From NCBI GenBank assembly GCA_025991245.1, contig BQMJ01000048.1, forward strand, positions 142,621-206,620: a stretch of 64,000 nt of DNA, given 5' to 3'. Position numbers and translations under genes: made by a program. Positions 46,707 to 60,164 of this stretch are shown here, in pieces (within the stretch, counting starts at the first letter, position 1; each line of letters opens with the position of its first letter). Below the pieces are notes generated by a model. That model was not told the origin of the DNA and did no database searches. It saw only the letters and a list, made by a program, of their open reading frames with translations. The stretch is from Galdieria partita (lineage: Eukaryota; Rhodophyta; Bangiophyceae; Galdieriales; Galdieriaceae).

Positions 46707-47159
46707 CGCCAAAACAAAATCGGCACTAAGTGATCGATGGTGTTTGCAGATGAAAAGAATTTCTCGATTATAAAAAGATAAATAGCACGAAAAATAAACT
46801 TGCTTTAGTATTTGAGGAGTCAAAAATACCACGTATATGTTTTATTTTATGAAATATATTTAGTTTTCGCTTTTCAGCTTTATTTAGCACTTTTTTGGCT
46901 TAAGCTCTTTGCCAATAAAGCTTTCTAAAAACTTGGTTAGCTTTTTTCTAAGAAACTATATGGTTTGTAAAAAGAACATCTGTATTGCTTCTCGCAATCG
47001 TTTCTTTGCTGTGGTTGTGGAACTAATGGCTAAGTAGCTTTACTGACACCCTTTTTAAAGTAAATAAGTTTCCTTATAAAATTTTTCTTGTTTGAATTTT
47101 AACAAGAAACTTTTTGAAAATTGCATATAGAGGTTTTTGATTCTTTTTGACTATTCTTG

Positions 47160-47600
47160 AAACCTTTATTCATTTGGTCTTAGCCTTCAATGACTGGGCT
47201 TTAACCTTGAGTTTTATGTGGCTTAAAAAGGTTTATTTTCAGTCACAATTTATGTACTTTGCAGCTTAGAAACTTTCTTGGAACTGTTGATCCTTATGTT
47301 TTGGTCTGTATGACGGTATTTAATATGCGTAATATCGTGAAAAATCGCCTAGGTAAAGAGGCTCCTATTTGTCGTTGAGTTTTAATAATTGTCACTTGTA
47401 GAAGCCTTGTAATGTTGGTGAGAATTCTCGTTGTTAATTGAGTCAAGGTCTTTGTAGTCTTCAGAAGTTGACTTTGTGTTCATCTAAGACCCTGCCAGTC
47501 TCTTATTCGTCAGTTGGTGTCTACTAAAGGTCTGATTTTCCAAATGGAGAGAAGAGACCGCCCTTGACAACTGAGTTGCGAACTTCAAAAGCGAGTCCCG
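47160..47600. repeat. Degenerate subtelomeric repeat S1, copy a
   Basis: Scattered similarity to 51.4-51.95 kb, for example CTTCAATGACTGGGCTTTAACCTTGAG with CTGTCAACGACTTGGCTTGAACCTCA in altered form, and a TTTGTCTATTGA/GGAGAGTGGAGA-type block. The match is weak and gapped. Confidence 0.45.
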
Positions 47601-48604
47601 CACTGCAAAAACACAAGTGGACCAAGTTTGATCTTAGAAAAAGTCTTTGGGCCATTTTCGCTTGTTTCCTTATTGCCTTTACCTGATGATAGCACTTGGA
47701 ATGCACAGGAGGATGAAAGACCACGTTGCAAATACTTACTTATGGAAAGATTTATTTTATTTATGTTATTGGCGAAAACATAAAGCAAACTAAATAGATC
47801 ATTTGATAAATATCCAAATTATTTTCAAGACCAAAGCAAAGGAAGAAATATTCGTTAAGAGACCAAACCTTGAACACTATGAGAAGGTAGACCAGTGTAT
47901 GTTGAATCGACAAAGTGCCGAGATCTCGAAAAATGTTGTATTTGAAGCAAGTTTTCTAGTAAAGGATTCAATGAATGAGATGAAATAAAAAAGATTGTCC
48001 AAGTATATATCAAATTTAGAGGTCATACCCATATTGTAAGGCTCCTTTGGGAAATAGTTTGAAACCGAATTTCAAGCACGATTCATTGAATTTGGTAAAC
48101 ACATGCTCTATTTTTTTCATTTGGTTTCTTCTATCGATATCCACGATATGTAAAGATTGTATGCAAAAAAAGTGAATGTGGTAAAAGAAAGGCGAATATG
48201 ACTCGTTCAAGTAGTTACTGCTCAAAAAGAATTTACTCGAATTATTCGGTTGATTGATAAATTTTATTGGCAAGTTCAAGAATTATAAAGAAAGTTATGG
48301 GTTTTTAGAGCCTCGTACACTCAAGCGACAATCAATCAACCGTTTCCTTTCATTCTACTTCACGTGTCATTGAAGCTCTTCTCGTCTTAAAGCTTTTGTA
48401 GTTTTGGCAGTATGTAAGAGAGTATGGAACAGAAAGAGAATAGATTCATTTTCACTCCTCGAATGGTGAAAAGTTGCAAAAGTAACAACAAAAAAGGCCA
48501 AGAGATTGCACAATAGAGATAATCATACTATACAAGGAGAAGCCACTGAGAAAGAATGGAATTCAAATTATATTCCAACTTTATTTCTAAACACAGAAGG
48601 AAGA

Positions 48605-48800
48605 AAGACAGTAGTACTACAAAAGAAGGAACAAAGAATCAACTGCCTTTTAATATATAACAAAATAGCCTATCTGACGAATGAATCTCTGAATTCAATC
48701 ATTCTTAAAAAATAAAAATTGAACAAGAAAGTTATAAGAGTACATATTGAGAAGCCGACAAAGTGATTTTGAGTCCTGTTGAGAATAGATCAAAGAGACT
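48605..48800. repeat. Dispersed subtelomeric repeat S3, copy a
   Basis: Shares GACAGTAGTACTA, then CATTCTTAAAAA, TTGAACAA, ATAAGAGT and CCGACAAAG, in order, with 57.13-57.33 kb. Confidence 0.7.
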
Positions 48801-49589
48801 TAAAATGTTTCAACCAAAATTCAAAATTCATTGTTGGGGAATTCAAGAAGACTAACAGTGTAATAACCATCATAATCTTCGTCATAGTCATTTTAGTGTC
48901 ATTAAGGGGAAATAATTATAGAATACTTGGAGCTTACAGAAATGATTCAACTTGAATGAATTTGGCAATCGACAATTGAAAACGTTTTTCTATGTAAAAT
49001 GGATTTGAAACATCCTTATAAAGAAGAATTGGGTTTCGACTCAAATTCGTCTGGCAGAATTGCCCAAATGGATACAAATATAGTAGAATTGTAACCATGG
49101 ACAGATGAGTTTTGAATCACAAGAACATTTCAAGTACAGAATAGAAGCAAGAAAGAAGCTGCGTATTAACTCAATTCATTTTGTTGGATAGTAGCATTGT
49201 GATGCGTAAACAGATTCAAGATTCAGTGAAAGTAAAATAATTCCACTTCAATGGAATAATACTGCCTCAAAGCAAAACGATAAATTTCGACAGTAATGCC
49301 TAAAACGTCAAAGAATAGGTTTCGAGAAACTTTTCAAGACCAAACTTTGCCATCAAGACCTGCTAGTGTTGGTTGTAAACTTTCAAGATTTGACACTTGA
49401 GCTCCATAAAGCTCGAAAAGTATTGGTCTTTAGTCCAAGTTCACGTTGAACGTACCTCAACTTGGATCCTTGTTGAAAACTGTCGCTCTTCATTTTCTGG
49501 TAACTTTATAGGCGTTTCTTACTATGTAGAGTACTATAAAAAGAAAAGTCGGTACAAAAAGTTCCCATTTGTTTTTTAAGTTTGAACCC

Positions 49590-49800
49590 CTTTTCCCTAT
49601 ACAGTCTTGTAGTGTAACTTGGTTTTTCAAGTCCAAGCATACTACAAAGTCTAGTCTAGTCTTGTGAATTGTTATTGTGAATCTTCTTTTGTGTCGCACT
49701 CACAAGGTCTTTTGTAGCACTCGAAGTACATTCTGAGTTGATTCTTGTATTCTTCAAACAACCAGTTCCTTTATTTGTGAGTTTATGACCATTTAAAGTC
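49590..49800. repeat. Degenerate subtelomeric repeat S2, copy a
   Basis: Matches 51.66-51.85 kb: AGTGTAACTTGGTTTTTC versus AATGTAACTTGGTTTTTC, and ACATTCTGAGTTGATTCT versus ATATTCTGAGTTGATTCT. Confidence 0.7.
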
Positions 49801-51659
49801 TCTTATCCAACTAAAGAGGAGACATGAGCGGTTTGCTTTGATTGGAATAGACGAAGTGATGATGGCAGCTTTCAACCTTCTGTTGACAGACTTGAAGAGT
49901 CACCAAAGTTGCGATATATGAGCTAGTCGACTGGGAATTAGACAAAGCTTTATGACTGTTTGAGTGCTTGACCAGTTGATATGTTTTTCCAACTTTGAGT
50001 TTTGTCGTTGCGTTTTAGAATAAATGTGGATAATAGTCAACTTTGAAAGTTTTCATGAGAGTGGGTTTCTGATATAACTATTGTAGATTCTTCTGTGGTT
50101 TTTATCAGAGAAACTCTGAGGGAACCAGAATCGAGAGTGAGTCCCGGTACTAGCTTCATAACGTGTTGAAGTATTCTGGGTATAGTTGAAGAGTTTATGA
50201 CTGAGTTGCTTCTTTCTTGCCTCTTTGCTTTTCTCTGTTGGGTTTACTAGTGTAGGCAATTCTTTGTCTTGGGAAGTTACGTTGACAATTTGGTTATCTT
50301 TCTCCAACGTTGGAGTGCTCTAAAGCTTGCAGAATTTTCCGTGTTTTATTGTTGAATTTTGTGAAACATAGACTGTTTGAAACTTTGCGGTATTTTAGAT
50401 GCATAGGAGGAAGTGGCTCGGGGGTCTTTGTTTTTGACTGTTGTTGTGAAGGGACAAACAAGGCAAGGTTCTTGCAATGATACTTACTATGTGAGTCGTG
50501 ACGCTTTGCTATTATGGAGAGTTTTCATATGTAGAACTCACAAAATAGAAAGAGTCAACAATGGATTCTTTATTTTCGCAATTGAATTATACAAAATAGA
50601 ATTTGAGGCACTTGGTCCATGTATTCAAGCGAATTGAGGAACTCGACTGGATTCTTTATCAACATACTTGTAGGCAAAATAAAAATTATACAAGTGTAAC
50701 TTCCAATGTGTACTTGAATTACGTTTTGTTGATAGTTGAAATACTCGACCAGAGTGTATAAACTCAAATCTGCAAAAGTCTAAAAAGTCCTTGATACTGG
50801 TAACACAAGATTCACAGTCCTCCAAGTTGCAAACAGTTCAGCTAGACATTGATCAGCACAAGTGTTCACTCTATTTGACAAAATTTCTCTATGACAACTT
50901 GGCGACTGCACACCCAATCGTTCCAAGTTGTGGGAAACACGCTCTTCTTCTTGAAAGTGGCAGATAATACTTTCTTGAAATGATTCGTATCAACTAGAGC
51001 TCAATGTTCTCCAAATCAACTTGAAGTCAGTAAATCTCCAAGGTAAATAACAAAGGTGAGTTTATCTCACTATACAATGGCGGGCTTTACTCTCAGGGGT
51101 ATGTCAACGATCATTCTAACACAACGGTTCTCTTCAAATAATGCAACTTTAGAGAATCAATAGTATTCTAGGTAAACCTTTGAGTGGAAGGTTCCCTTGG
51201 AAAGTTTTCACTAGGTACATATGAAACTATATGGCGTGTGCACTTTTTACTCGAAGAGCTCTTCAACGTCACTTTGCCCAATCTCTCTTTGTGATTGTTT
51301 TGTTCAACTGTGGCTGTAGTTGCTTTGTTACCACCTGTTTTGAAGTGGAGAAAATTGTTCATTTTTAATGAAACTTTAAATAGTAGAATTTGGAGAAGAA
51401 CTTTTTAGTACGACCAAACTTTGAGGTTTTATGATTTCGCACTTTTTGAAATACCAACCAAGGCCCAGTTTGTTTAGGTCGTCTCCTGTCAACGACTTGG
51501 CTTGAACCTCAAAGTCGCTTCCAAGTTCATGTCGAATGCTACGTAGTTACTGTTAGAGAGTTGTTGATCCTTTGTTTTTGGTCTTTTTGAAGACGTTGAC
51601 CCTGCGGATTACTGGGGAACCAGTGGGCACAAAGGCTCCAAATAGTCTTTGACCTTGAA

Positions 51660-51860
51660 TCTTTGTCCCACTCTAGTCTTCCAATGTAACTTGGTTTTTC
51701 CAATTGAATTGTACTACTAATTGTTGTCCTGTGAACAACAGACGAGGACTCTCTCTTGTGGAACAATTACCAAGATCATTTGTAACAATCGGAGTATATT
51801 CTGAGTTGATTCTCTTTGGTTCTTCACAAAACGATTCTTGTCATTGTCAGTTTTTGTCTA
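51660..51860. repeat. Degenerate subtelomeric repeat S2, copy b
   Basis: Partner of 49.59-49.80 kb in the same orientation; the two copies differ by many substitutions and small indels. Confidence 0.7.
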
Positions 51861-52200
51861 TTGAGAATCTATTGTCCGATTGGAGAGTGGAGATCGACTC
51901 GTGGCAACTGAACTGCGCAGTTCAACTGTGAGTTGCTGTTTCGAAAACGGACGTGAACAGAGTTTGTACACCCACTTTGAAGCATATTTACGTCGTTGTT
52001 TGCTAATCTTACTTGACGAGGTCATTTGAAGGATGCAAATTCGAAACAAAACTTGGAAGAAAAAGAGCGTCTGATGGGAAAAACTTTCACAAAAGAGAGG
52101 CTTCGCAACTCAGCGGCATAGTGTATGTTTGGAATAGCTACCGTAGTCTTTTGTGCTCAAGTCTATAAATACTCAGCAGTTGACAGTTTGTGAGACACAG

Positions 52201-55200
52201 TTTTTGAAAGGATATTGTTTGAATAGTATTACTGTAGGCACTTAAATAGCCCTGTCTTTCTATTGGGAAATCACAACCAGTTATACAACGTACAATTCTA
52301 TAAAAAGGCTGACAAGCACACAGTATACAAACTGACAACTATCCACGAATTTATAAATACATTGCTCATTTTAGACAGTGATTCTTTCAGCATATTAAAT
52401 TACTCGACTAAGCAACATTCCTGGATATGTGCAAGATATTCCAGGATCTTCCTACGTTACAAAGCAAAATTGAGCAAGACATGAATATTTTGTTCTTGAT
52501 GTCCTGTTTACTTGAACGATCGATCTTCATACTGGTGGGTACGGTTGCTAAAATTTTATTTTCGTAGAAGTCTAGCGTCCGTGAATAAATACACGCTGAA
52601 TTTCGTGACTAGTTAATTATACAAGAAGAAGTCTAGCCAACATTTGGATTGTCATAATGATGAAAATGTCTGAAAGGCAAGGAATTCTTTCTATTCAATT
52701 GATAATAAAAAATGTACACGACACGTAATTTCATTTATAGACAAATTAACTTGTCATTTATATACAAACGAGAAAGACTTTTAGCCAAGAAAGAAAGACA
52801 AACACCAACCGCAATACACAGTACCAAAAAGACCATTATAGAAGGAAAATACAATTGATAATATCTAAGAAATCGAATCTTGGCAATTTGCATATGCTTT
52901 AACCCAATCCAGGAGAGGCGAGACTCAATACTTTGCCACTTTGAGTGACAAAGATGTAAACAGAGAGACTTCAAAGAATCAACGCAAATTCTTAAAACAA
53001 GATAAAGACTAGAATTGACCATTCAAGTTTTACCAATCAGCCAATCAGAATTATTCATAATTGGACAGAGCTGGGGCCAATGCAGTAGAGCTATCACCCA
53101 ACGCCAAAAAAAGAAAGTTCTCGAATCGCTTCATAAGAAAAACTTTATTATGAAGAACAGCTATACAAAAATGCTTCTAAGACCACAGTTTAAAAGAAAA
53201 GTTTCAAACAACCCAATATCAATCAAAACAATAAATAGAGATGCAAGACAATTGACATGAGAAGCTTTATCTATCACAGAGACTTATTGAAGACAACATG
53301 TACTTGTTAGAGTTTTACATAGACTATTCAATTGAAAAGAGAAAAAGAAAACCAAAAATTTCTGGCAACAACAATATTAGCTCAAAACAAACTACTCACC
53401 CAAAACAAGGACAAACACAATTAAATTTTTAAATTACAGGAAGTCTAGGAGAAGAAAAGGTCTACGAATTTTTATATAACCCAGTGGCGAATTAAAACAA
53501 TTAGGAAAACATATAAAAACGGACCATACAAAAAGTTCAGAATAAAATACATTAAAACTATAAAGTTGTTTATAATGCACAAGCTGAAATCCTTTCCAAT
53601 TACACTGTGATGTGAAAGAGGAAAAAGATTAACATAAAAAACACCTAAAGTAGTACCTGGAAAGAACTACACATTCAAAAACCATACAAACTCAACAAGA
53701 AGAAATGCAATTTTACAAAGAAACCTCTATTCTTTACAAGAGACTAAATTAGAAAGTGATATCTGTGAAAACAATTGTAGCAAATAACATATAGAACCTT
53801 AGTAGATTGTGCTGCAAATGAAAAACTTGTTGCATTGTAGATTTTACTAGGCTGAATTAGAATCCAAGCTGGGTCGTTGGGAAATCCAGTAAGAAGTTAT
53901 TTTAGTTCACATGAGGGTTCATTGATTCATTTCCCCTCACTTTCCTCTATTGCCCTTTGGCTGTCATCATGGGCTGTGTTTTGTTCTACGTAGCCAATTC
54001 TCGACAAAATTCAAAAATTTTTCAAAATTTTTTTAAAGCAGATATTTGTGGAAAAAAAGTTGTAGAAATTGGTTTGTATATACTAATTTGTGTTTTCTTG
54101 TTTCATATGAACTTTTTCACAAATAGCCAAGAGTAAGCTCCAACTGTCTAAAAAATGGATAGAATGCTATTTATTTGTAAATATAAAAATAAATAGAGGT
54201 CAAAATCAACAGAAATGGAGGAGTAAAAGAATCGAACTTACCAAGCTCTTCTTTCATTCTCCATTGTCCTCTGGAAAAGTTGAGGAAAGACCAACGATTG
54301 ATTCAAAATCTCTATGGTGCATTTTTGCATACATGACATAGTTGGAAATTCTTGAGTCAGTTTGCAAGTACACTAGAATATTTACAAGTAGAGCTTCCCC
54401 TGCAGTGTCTCAAATACCACAGCATTTCAAGTTGAGCCGTTAACAAAGACTGCTAGTCTCAAACTTGTTCTTGCTCCCTATTAAAACGTAGAAATAAATA
54501 AGTACCTCAGTAGAAGGCATTCATTTAATTTCTATTGGCCAAGTACCGATTTAAACTCTAGATAAGTATGAAAAGCAAAACGCATTGAAAGTTCTTATGG
54601 AAATCATGGAAGAAATTGAATTTCGATTGGAGGTGTTCCCAAACAAAGAGTTCCAAATCGAAAATTCTAGAGAAAAGAGCTAGGAAGAAACCAAAATTTC
54701 ATGAAATGCATACTAAAATTAAAAGGGTATTTTAAGTTAAGAAAACAAGGAAGAACAAGTTGAACGTAAAGAAAAAGAATAAAAGTACAGCAAGACCAAT
54801 AGGGAAGAATGCTACGCAGGGATACATTCTTTGAATTTGCTACCACTCAAAGTATAGGCCATCTAGCAATAAAGCAAATAGAAAGAGGAAGAACAATAGA
54901 CATGACGAATATCTACGTCGTCATTGTTTACAATTTGTTTCAGTTGAAGGCTTTTTTATGGCATATATATGGTATGGTTTACTTTTGTTTCTATATGTAT
55001 ATCACCACCAAAGTAGGACTATAGTATAAGAAGATATTCACAGAATGAAACAAGGAGCATATAATGATCATACGAAAGTAAAAAACTGTTTTGCCAAATT
55101 GTTAAGTGATAGATAAGACAACATAAGAAAACCATAGGGCGAAACAAGATTCTACATTTCAAACCACTGTCATTGAGTCGAGAAAGACTCTGATACAGTA

Positions 55201-57840
55201 GATTGTAAATAGTACTGTTGCAAAAAACGGAAAGTGGAGCCAATTTAGTTTAGCAAGATTTTAAGTAAATAATGAATTATGTTGGCTCCAAACAAATGAA
55301 AACGTTTCCCGAAAACAAGTACTAGAGAAAATTCATGGTCATTCAAAAGCGGTACAAGTGCATGAGTATGTTAGAGGATGAAGAATTCGTAGGCGAAGAT
55401 GAATTGACACGAATGAATCAACAAACAAAACAAAACTTCAAAACTATAAAATATAAAAATAACAAGGTAAATCAAAATATTTGAATTATTAAATAATCCT
55501 TTGCTTTATAGCACTGGTTTCACGAGAACATAATTCATTGAAGGAAAGCGCATGACGTATGTCAGAGAACACTAGACAATTTTATTGTTATTAGAACTTT
55601 GTAATGTTTCTTTCTTTCTTACTCTTATAGACTAATAAATGAGCCATAAAGACACCCATTTTGAAAGTAACCTATAGAGAAAAGAAAGACAACAAGGGAA
55701 ATAAAATCTCTAGAAAGTTGAAGAATTCTCATATACTACTTGTCTTTATTGAATAAGAATCTTCTATTTCATTTCCTTCCAAATTCACACTTTTACTATC
55801 TCTAATTGTTCTCTTGGGGGGGACATTAGTCGTCAATGGAAAAGATAGTAAGAAGAAGTGTCCAAAATGCATGTTCAAAGAAAAACCCATCATTTTCTCA
55901 GTCGCAAACAGTTCAGTACTTATGTCAAATTGAGATGCTCAAAGGAAATTTTATATATTTAATTAGAAAAACAAAAACAACAGGATGATTTCAAAGAACA
56001 AGAATGAAAATACAACAAACTCATAGAGGAAAAGTGCTCTTGAGAAGTATGTCTCTCTACAAGCTGTAATTCGAAGTATAGTCAAACTGACATAAAGTAT
56101 ATAATATCCAAGTTGCTATAGACCCACAATGAACTTTTGCGGCTAGATTGCTAACGGTTCAATTCATTTGAGGTCTTTTTATGAGAAGAGTGTAGCTTGC
56201 TTCGTATTCCTTATATGAATCAAAACTACAATTTGAGCATGATATAATGCGATCAACATAAAAAGAAACACAATGGATCCAGTTACCATAAGAAAGAAAA
56301 AAGTGTTTTTACAAAAATGTTTTATGACAAAAGATACCACATAGTAACCTCCAACAGCTGCAAGATCCTTCTTTTCAAAAAACTGTCGCTTTTCAATATC
56401 GAAAGCGACTTTAGTGAAACAAATCATGCAATCCGTTAGCTGTAAAGATTACCAGATTTGGATTTCGCAATATATCAGATTCATAACCAAATTGCACAGC
56501 ACTCAAAAATTAAAAATTTCAATAGAAATGAAAGAAATGGAACAATTAAATATCGTTTGCATATGCAATGCAAATACGACTGTAGAGTTAGCTCGAAAAT
56601 ACTTCAAAGAAAGGTTCACCTTGTCACACACTGTAAACTCAGTTAAATTTCGAAAATCTGCAAGAATTTTAGAACAATTCCACAATAAAGGGAATCAATC
56701 TAAACCACTTGCTTTCATGATCTGTAACATTCTTCTATGACAATGTACTGAATCGAGAAAAACGCACGCCTTTTCGAAATAGGAAAGAAAAGTAATGTCT
56801 TCTAAGTAAAAAAGTTTAACTGTTTTACCAAAATTACCTACGGTTCAATAGAAGAGCGATAAAAAAGAAGAAAGAATTTAGGGAGGTCGACCCAAGTGAA
56901 AAAATTGTAGAATTTCAAAACATTATTTGTCCTTTATGGCATTAGTATTTCTAGTTGTTCTCAGGAGTAACCAGTAGGTGGCAATGCGAAATTTAGTAAA
57001 AATAAAAGTATAACAAATCTCATATAGAAAAAATTCAATATATTCTCACCTCGAACAGTTTTTGCATATGTAAAATAGAACCTAGGAAAGCTTCATTACA
57101 CATTCAAGGATTATAAGACATAAAACACAAAAGAAAAACAGACAGTAGTACTAGAGGAGAAATGATCAAACAAGTGAACTTTCAAAAAGGTGAACAAAGA
57201 GCCTAAACGACAGTTGAACCTTCTAGCTCATTCATTCTTAAAAAGTAACAATTGAACAAAAATCTGTGACATAAGAGTGCACACTGAAAATCCGACAAAG
57301 AGATTCAAAATTTGACATAGTAGAGAATAGATACAAGGCGGCTCGAAAAGTTTATCAAAACACAAAGTATTGCTTTCGAGAATCTAAGAATAGCATAAGC
57401 ACTGTTTACTTTTTGCTAAATATGTATACCGACACTATATTTCAAATAAGGCTACTCAAAGAATGAAGCAAGCAGTGTCTCAAGACGGTCAAAAAGCAGA
57501 AACTACTTACCAAATGGTTAAATTTTCAATAGCATTGCATTGTAGAATACAATAAAGTGACCAAATAACAAAACTCAGAATTTTGCTACATAAGACAAAT
57601 TTCTAAAAACGATTCTAATAAGGAAAGGTTCAACCATGAAGAACTTGGCGAAACCATTGAACAAAAGTTTTGAAACTATCCATATTCAAAGCTTATTATT
57701 ATGCATGCACTGAAGACAGCAGCGATCTTAATAAGAAAAATCAATAAACAAAGAACATCATCGCTACAATGTAGTACCTATATGAAAAGACAAATTCAAC
57801 GAAAAAGCTACTATGTCACCAAGGCATAAAATTTAAAAAA
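52201..57840. other. Subtelomeric region, A-rich on the plus strand, no gene
   Basis: Strongly AT-rich with A exceeding T on the plus strand. Short frames such as 56179-56427 (minus, about 82 codons from an ATG, two hydrophobic stretches) and 52735-53022 (minus, hydrophobic C-terminal half) look membrane-like, but this composition generates such frames by chance. No domain recognised. Confidence 0.55.
57130..57335. repeat. Dispersed subtelomeric repeat S3, copy b
   Basis: Same-orientation partner of 48.6-48.8 kb, about 8.5 kb away, with ordered shared blocks. Confidence 0.7.
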
Positions 57841-57859
57841 ATTCCAAAACTTATGACAA

Positions 57860-60030
57860 CAGTTAAAAAAAAAGATTTCAGCATTTCATTTTCAGTTCTA
57901 TTGCATTCGCATTATGAAACGGTATTGAAGAGAAGTTTTTGCAATATATCAAAGGGGAATAGGCAATTTTTGCATTACCAGTTTAGGACTTTCTTTATAC
58001 AGTTCACTAAAGGAACAATACCAAAACCAATTTTAGAAAAAAGCCATAGAAAAAACCTTTAAAGAAATAAAAATTTGAGAATATATTGAGAAATTTTTAT
58101 GTACCACTTGTTCTTTACATCATTGCTACCATGAATCTGTCCACGTCAGGCAGACATTTCTCAACCTTGTTAAACGAAGTAAAAAAGTTACAGCAATCTG
58201 CTCACAGAGAAAAAAATACAATACCTTTGATCAAAGGGAATTTAATAACTATATCACATTGAAATACAGAAGAAAAAATCTACTTCTTCTCACTGGAGAC
58301 AAAGTAGTTAGAAGAAGAGATAATCCTTGAACACAGCAATGAAGACAGCACAAAACAAAGAAAAGAAAATGTTACATAGTGGCAGATTGTTCTAATGTTG
58401 TGATGACTTGTTCGCGTACATTGCTCGCACCTTGAACTAACGTCATCAGAAGGGTACCATTTAAACGAACCACCTAGAATCTCAAAACGATACAAAAGTA
58501 TCAGAAAAAATTGTGCATTTTTAATAAAATTTGAACTTAAGAAGGAATGTAAAAAACTAACTCCTGTTTTCAATTCAAAAAAAAGTTTAAACAAGATATA
58601 GCTGACAGGAAACCAAACTTGGTCAGTAGCACAGCAAGCTAAAAAAAATAAAACAATACGTAACTATTCTTTGGCAGAAAAACATAAATAAGAAACCGGA
58701 CATAAACAATTCACTCTGCCCACTAAAACTTTGAGACTACTAGAGCTCAGTGAATTGAACAGCTAGATATGTCCAGGACGAAAGCAACAAGTATTTTTTC
58801 GTCATTTTGGTCTTATAATACTTCATTAGGGTATACTTTCAAGTAAAATATGGATACTTTCCTAGAAGTTCAAATACTATTGGAAGATATTAACAGGGTG
58901 ATTCAAGGTAAATTCATCCAATATAAGAAAGCAAAAGGATACTTCACCAATTAGATTCGGCACAAATAAAACAAGAAGCAAAATAGCATAATATGAAAAA
59001 AAACAATTAATTTGCAATGAGTCAATCAAGAACGAAGGTAATGATGCTAACAATAACAAAAAAGCAACCATTCAAAAAAAATGCTCACAATTTCTAAACA
59101 GCACAAAATTTCGAATTATTGCAAAGCAACCGAGAAATTCCTTAACTCAAAAGGGCCTTGAACTAAAAATAGCATCCGAAAATTTTACCTAATAACCGTA
59201 GCAAACAACAAAATACATGTATACGCAGAAATAGCACACAAGGCAAGTCATTCGATCTCCGGCAAAACAAGCAGTACAGTTTGAGAATTAATTACTTTTA
59301 CGAAACTAAAACCAAAAGTAAAGGTCTTGATAGAACCAATTCGTTCTTTTTCTCCAATGCATTGAGATTTCCAAAAACCTGGTGAATCATCAAATGCGAA
59401 TGACCCGGAACAGGACAATAGGAATTTTTTTCAGGGTTGATTAATTTTTTTTAATTTTATTACTGTTTCTAACAAAAGTCACATACTATAGAAAGAAACT
59501 AACAGGATAGAAAAAGGATCCTTCACCCAATGAATACGGCTTCACAAGAATAAGTAAAAAACAATAAAAGAAAGCTTTAATAAATGGTTCTGCAACAAAA
59601 TCAATGAAAAACGAGAGTTTCAAGGCAACAATCATCCAAAAAAAATTTCAATCAAACAAACCACTTCGAATTTTAAACCAACACAACACGACATAAAAAT
59701 GCCTAAACAAATGAAGGACAATCATAAGTTGAAAGCAAAATCAAAACTTTTACCTATCATTCCAAGTATTCATGCAATATATCTCAAATACAAATATAAT
59801 GGAAAAAAAACCCACAAGAACAACCTCCAAAAAGCCACCAAACACTCAGTAAAATTTGCGACTAATTATACTAGACTGAAGAAAAAAGAAGAGGCTTGAT
59901 AGAATTAAGAAACTTTCGTTTAAAATGCAATTAAGAGAAAAAATGCACTAAATTGTAAAAAATGTATAGGCTGGCAGAAGGGAGTGGGAATTTTTGTTTC
60001 TTATTCAGGTTTTACTGAGGGATTATTATT
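57860..60030. repeat. Subtelomeric tandem unit T, copy 1
   Basis: A unit of about 2.3 kb. Landmarks shared with copy 2 at an offset of about 2.28-2.31 kb: CATTATGAAACGGTATTGAA, CAATATATCAAAGGGGAA, the TTAACAGGGT...AAGGTAAATTCATCCA block, AGTAAAGGTCTTGATAGAAC and a final TTACTGAGGG segment. Shorter internal similarity (about 0.6 kb) suggests a nested origin. Confidence 0.85.
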
Positions 60031-60164
60031 GGGTACATAAAAGCTCCTCAACAAAAGAAGGACAATCATCAGTAAAAGGCAAAATATAGATTTTCTCGAT
60101 TCGCTTCCAAGTATTTATGCAATATACCTCAAATACAAATATAAGAGAAAAATATCACAGAAGA

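Larger units (their letters stand above)
40575..46720. repeat. Segmental duplication A-B, right copy
   Basis: Right copy of the A-B block. Upstream of B' the similarity stops shortly beyond the B' ATG (the shared GCCGATTTCGTTTTGGCG stretch), marking the duplication edge. Confidence 0.9.
46721..52200. other. Subtelomeric region, T-rich on the plus strand, no gene
   Basis: No frame longer than about 90 codons and no recognisable domain. The plus strand is T-rich over much of the block. Eroded repeats link its parts: about 47.15-47.6 kb with 51.4-52.0 kb, and 49.6-49.8 kb with 51.66-51.85 kb. One block at 48.6-48.8 kb recurs at 57.1-57.3 kb. Confidence 0.6.

Noticed and set aside
53967-54135. 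A 55-codon frame with a KVVEIG methyltransferase-like snippet
   Set aside because: Only one short motif, no second motif nearby, and the surrounding DNA is A/T-rich noncoding; likely chance.
56179-56427. Possible small membrane protein on the minus strand
   Set aside because: Hydrophobic stretches are expected from T-rich antisense of A-rich DNA; no homology, no neighbouring exon, no clear promoter.
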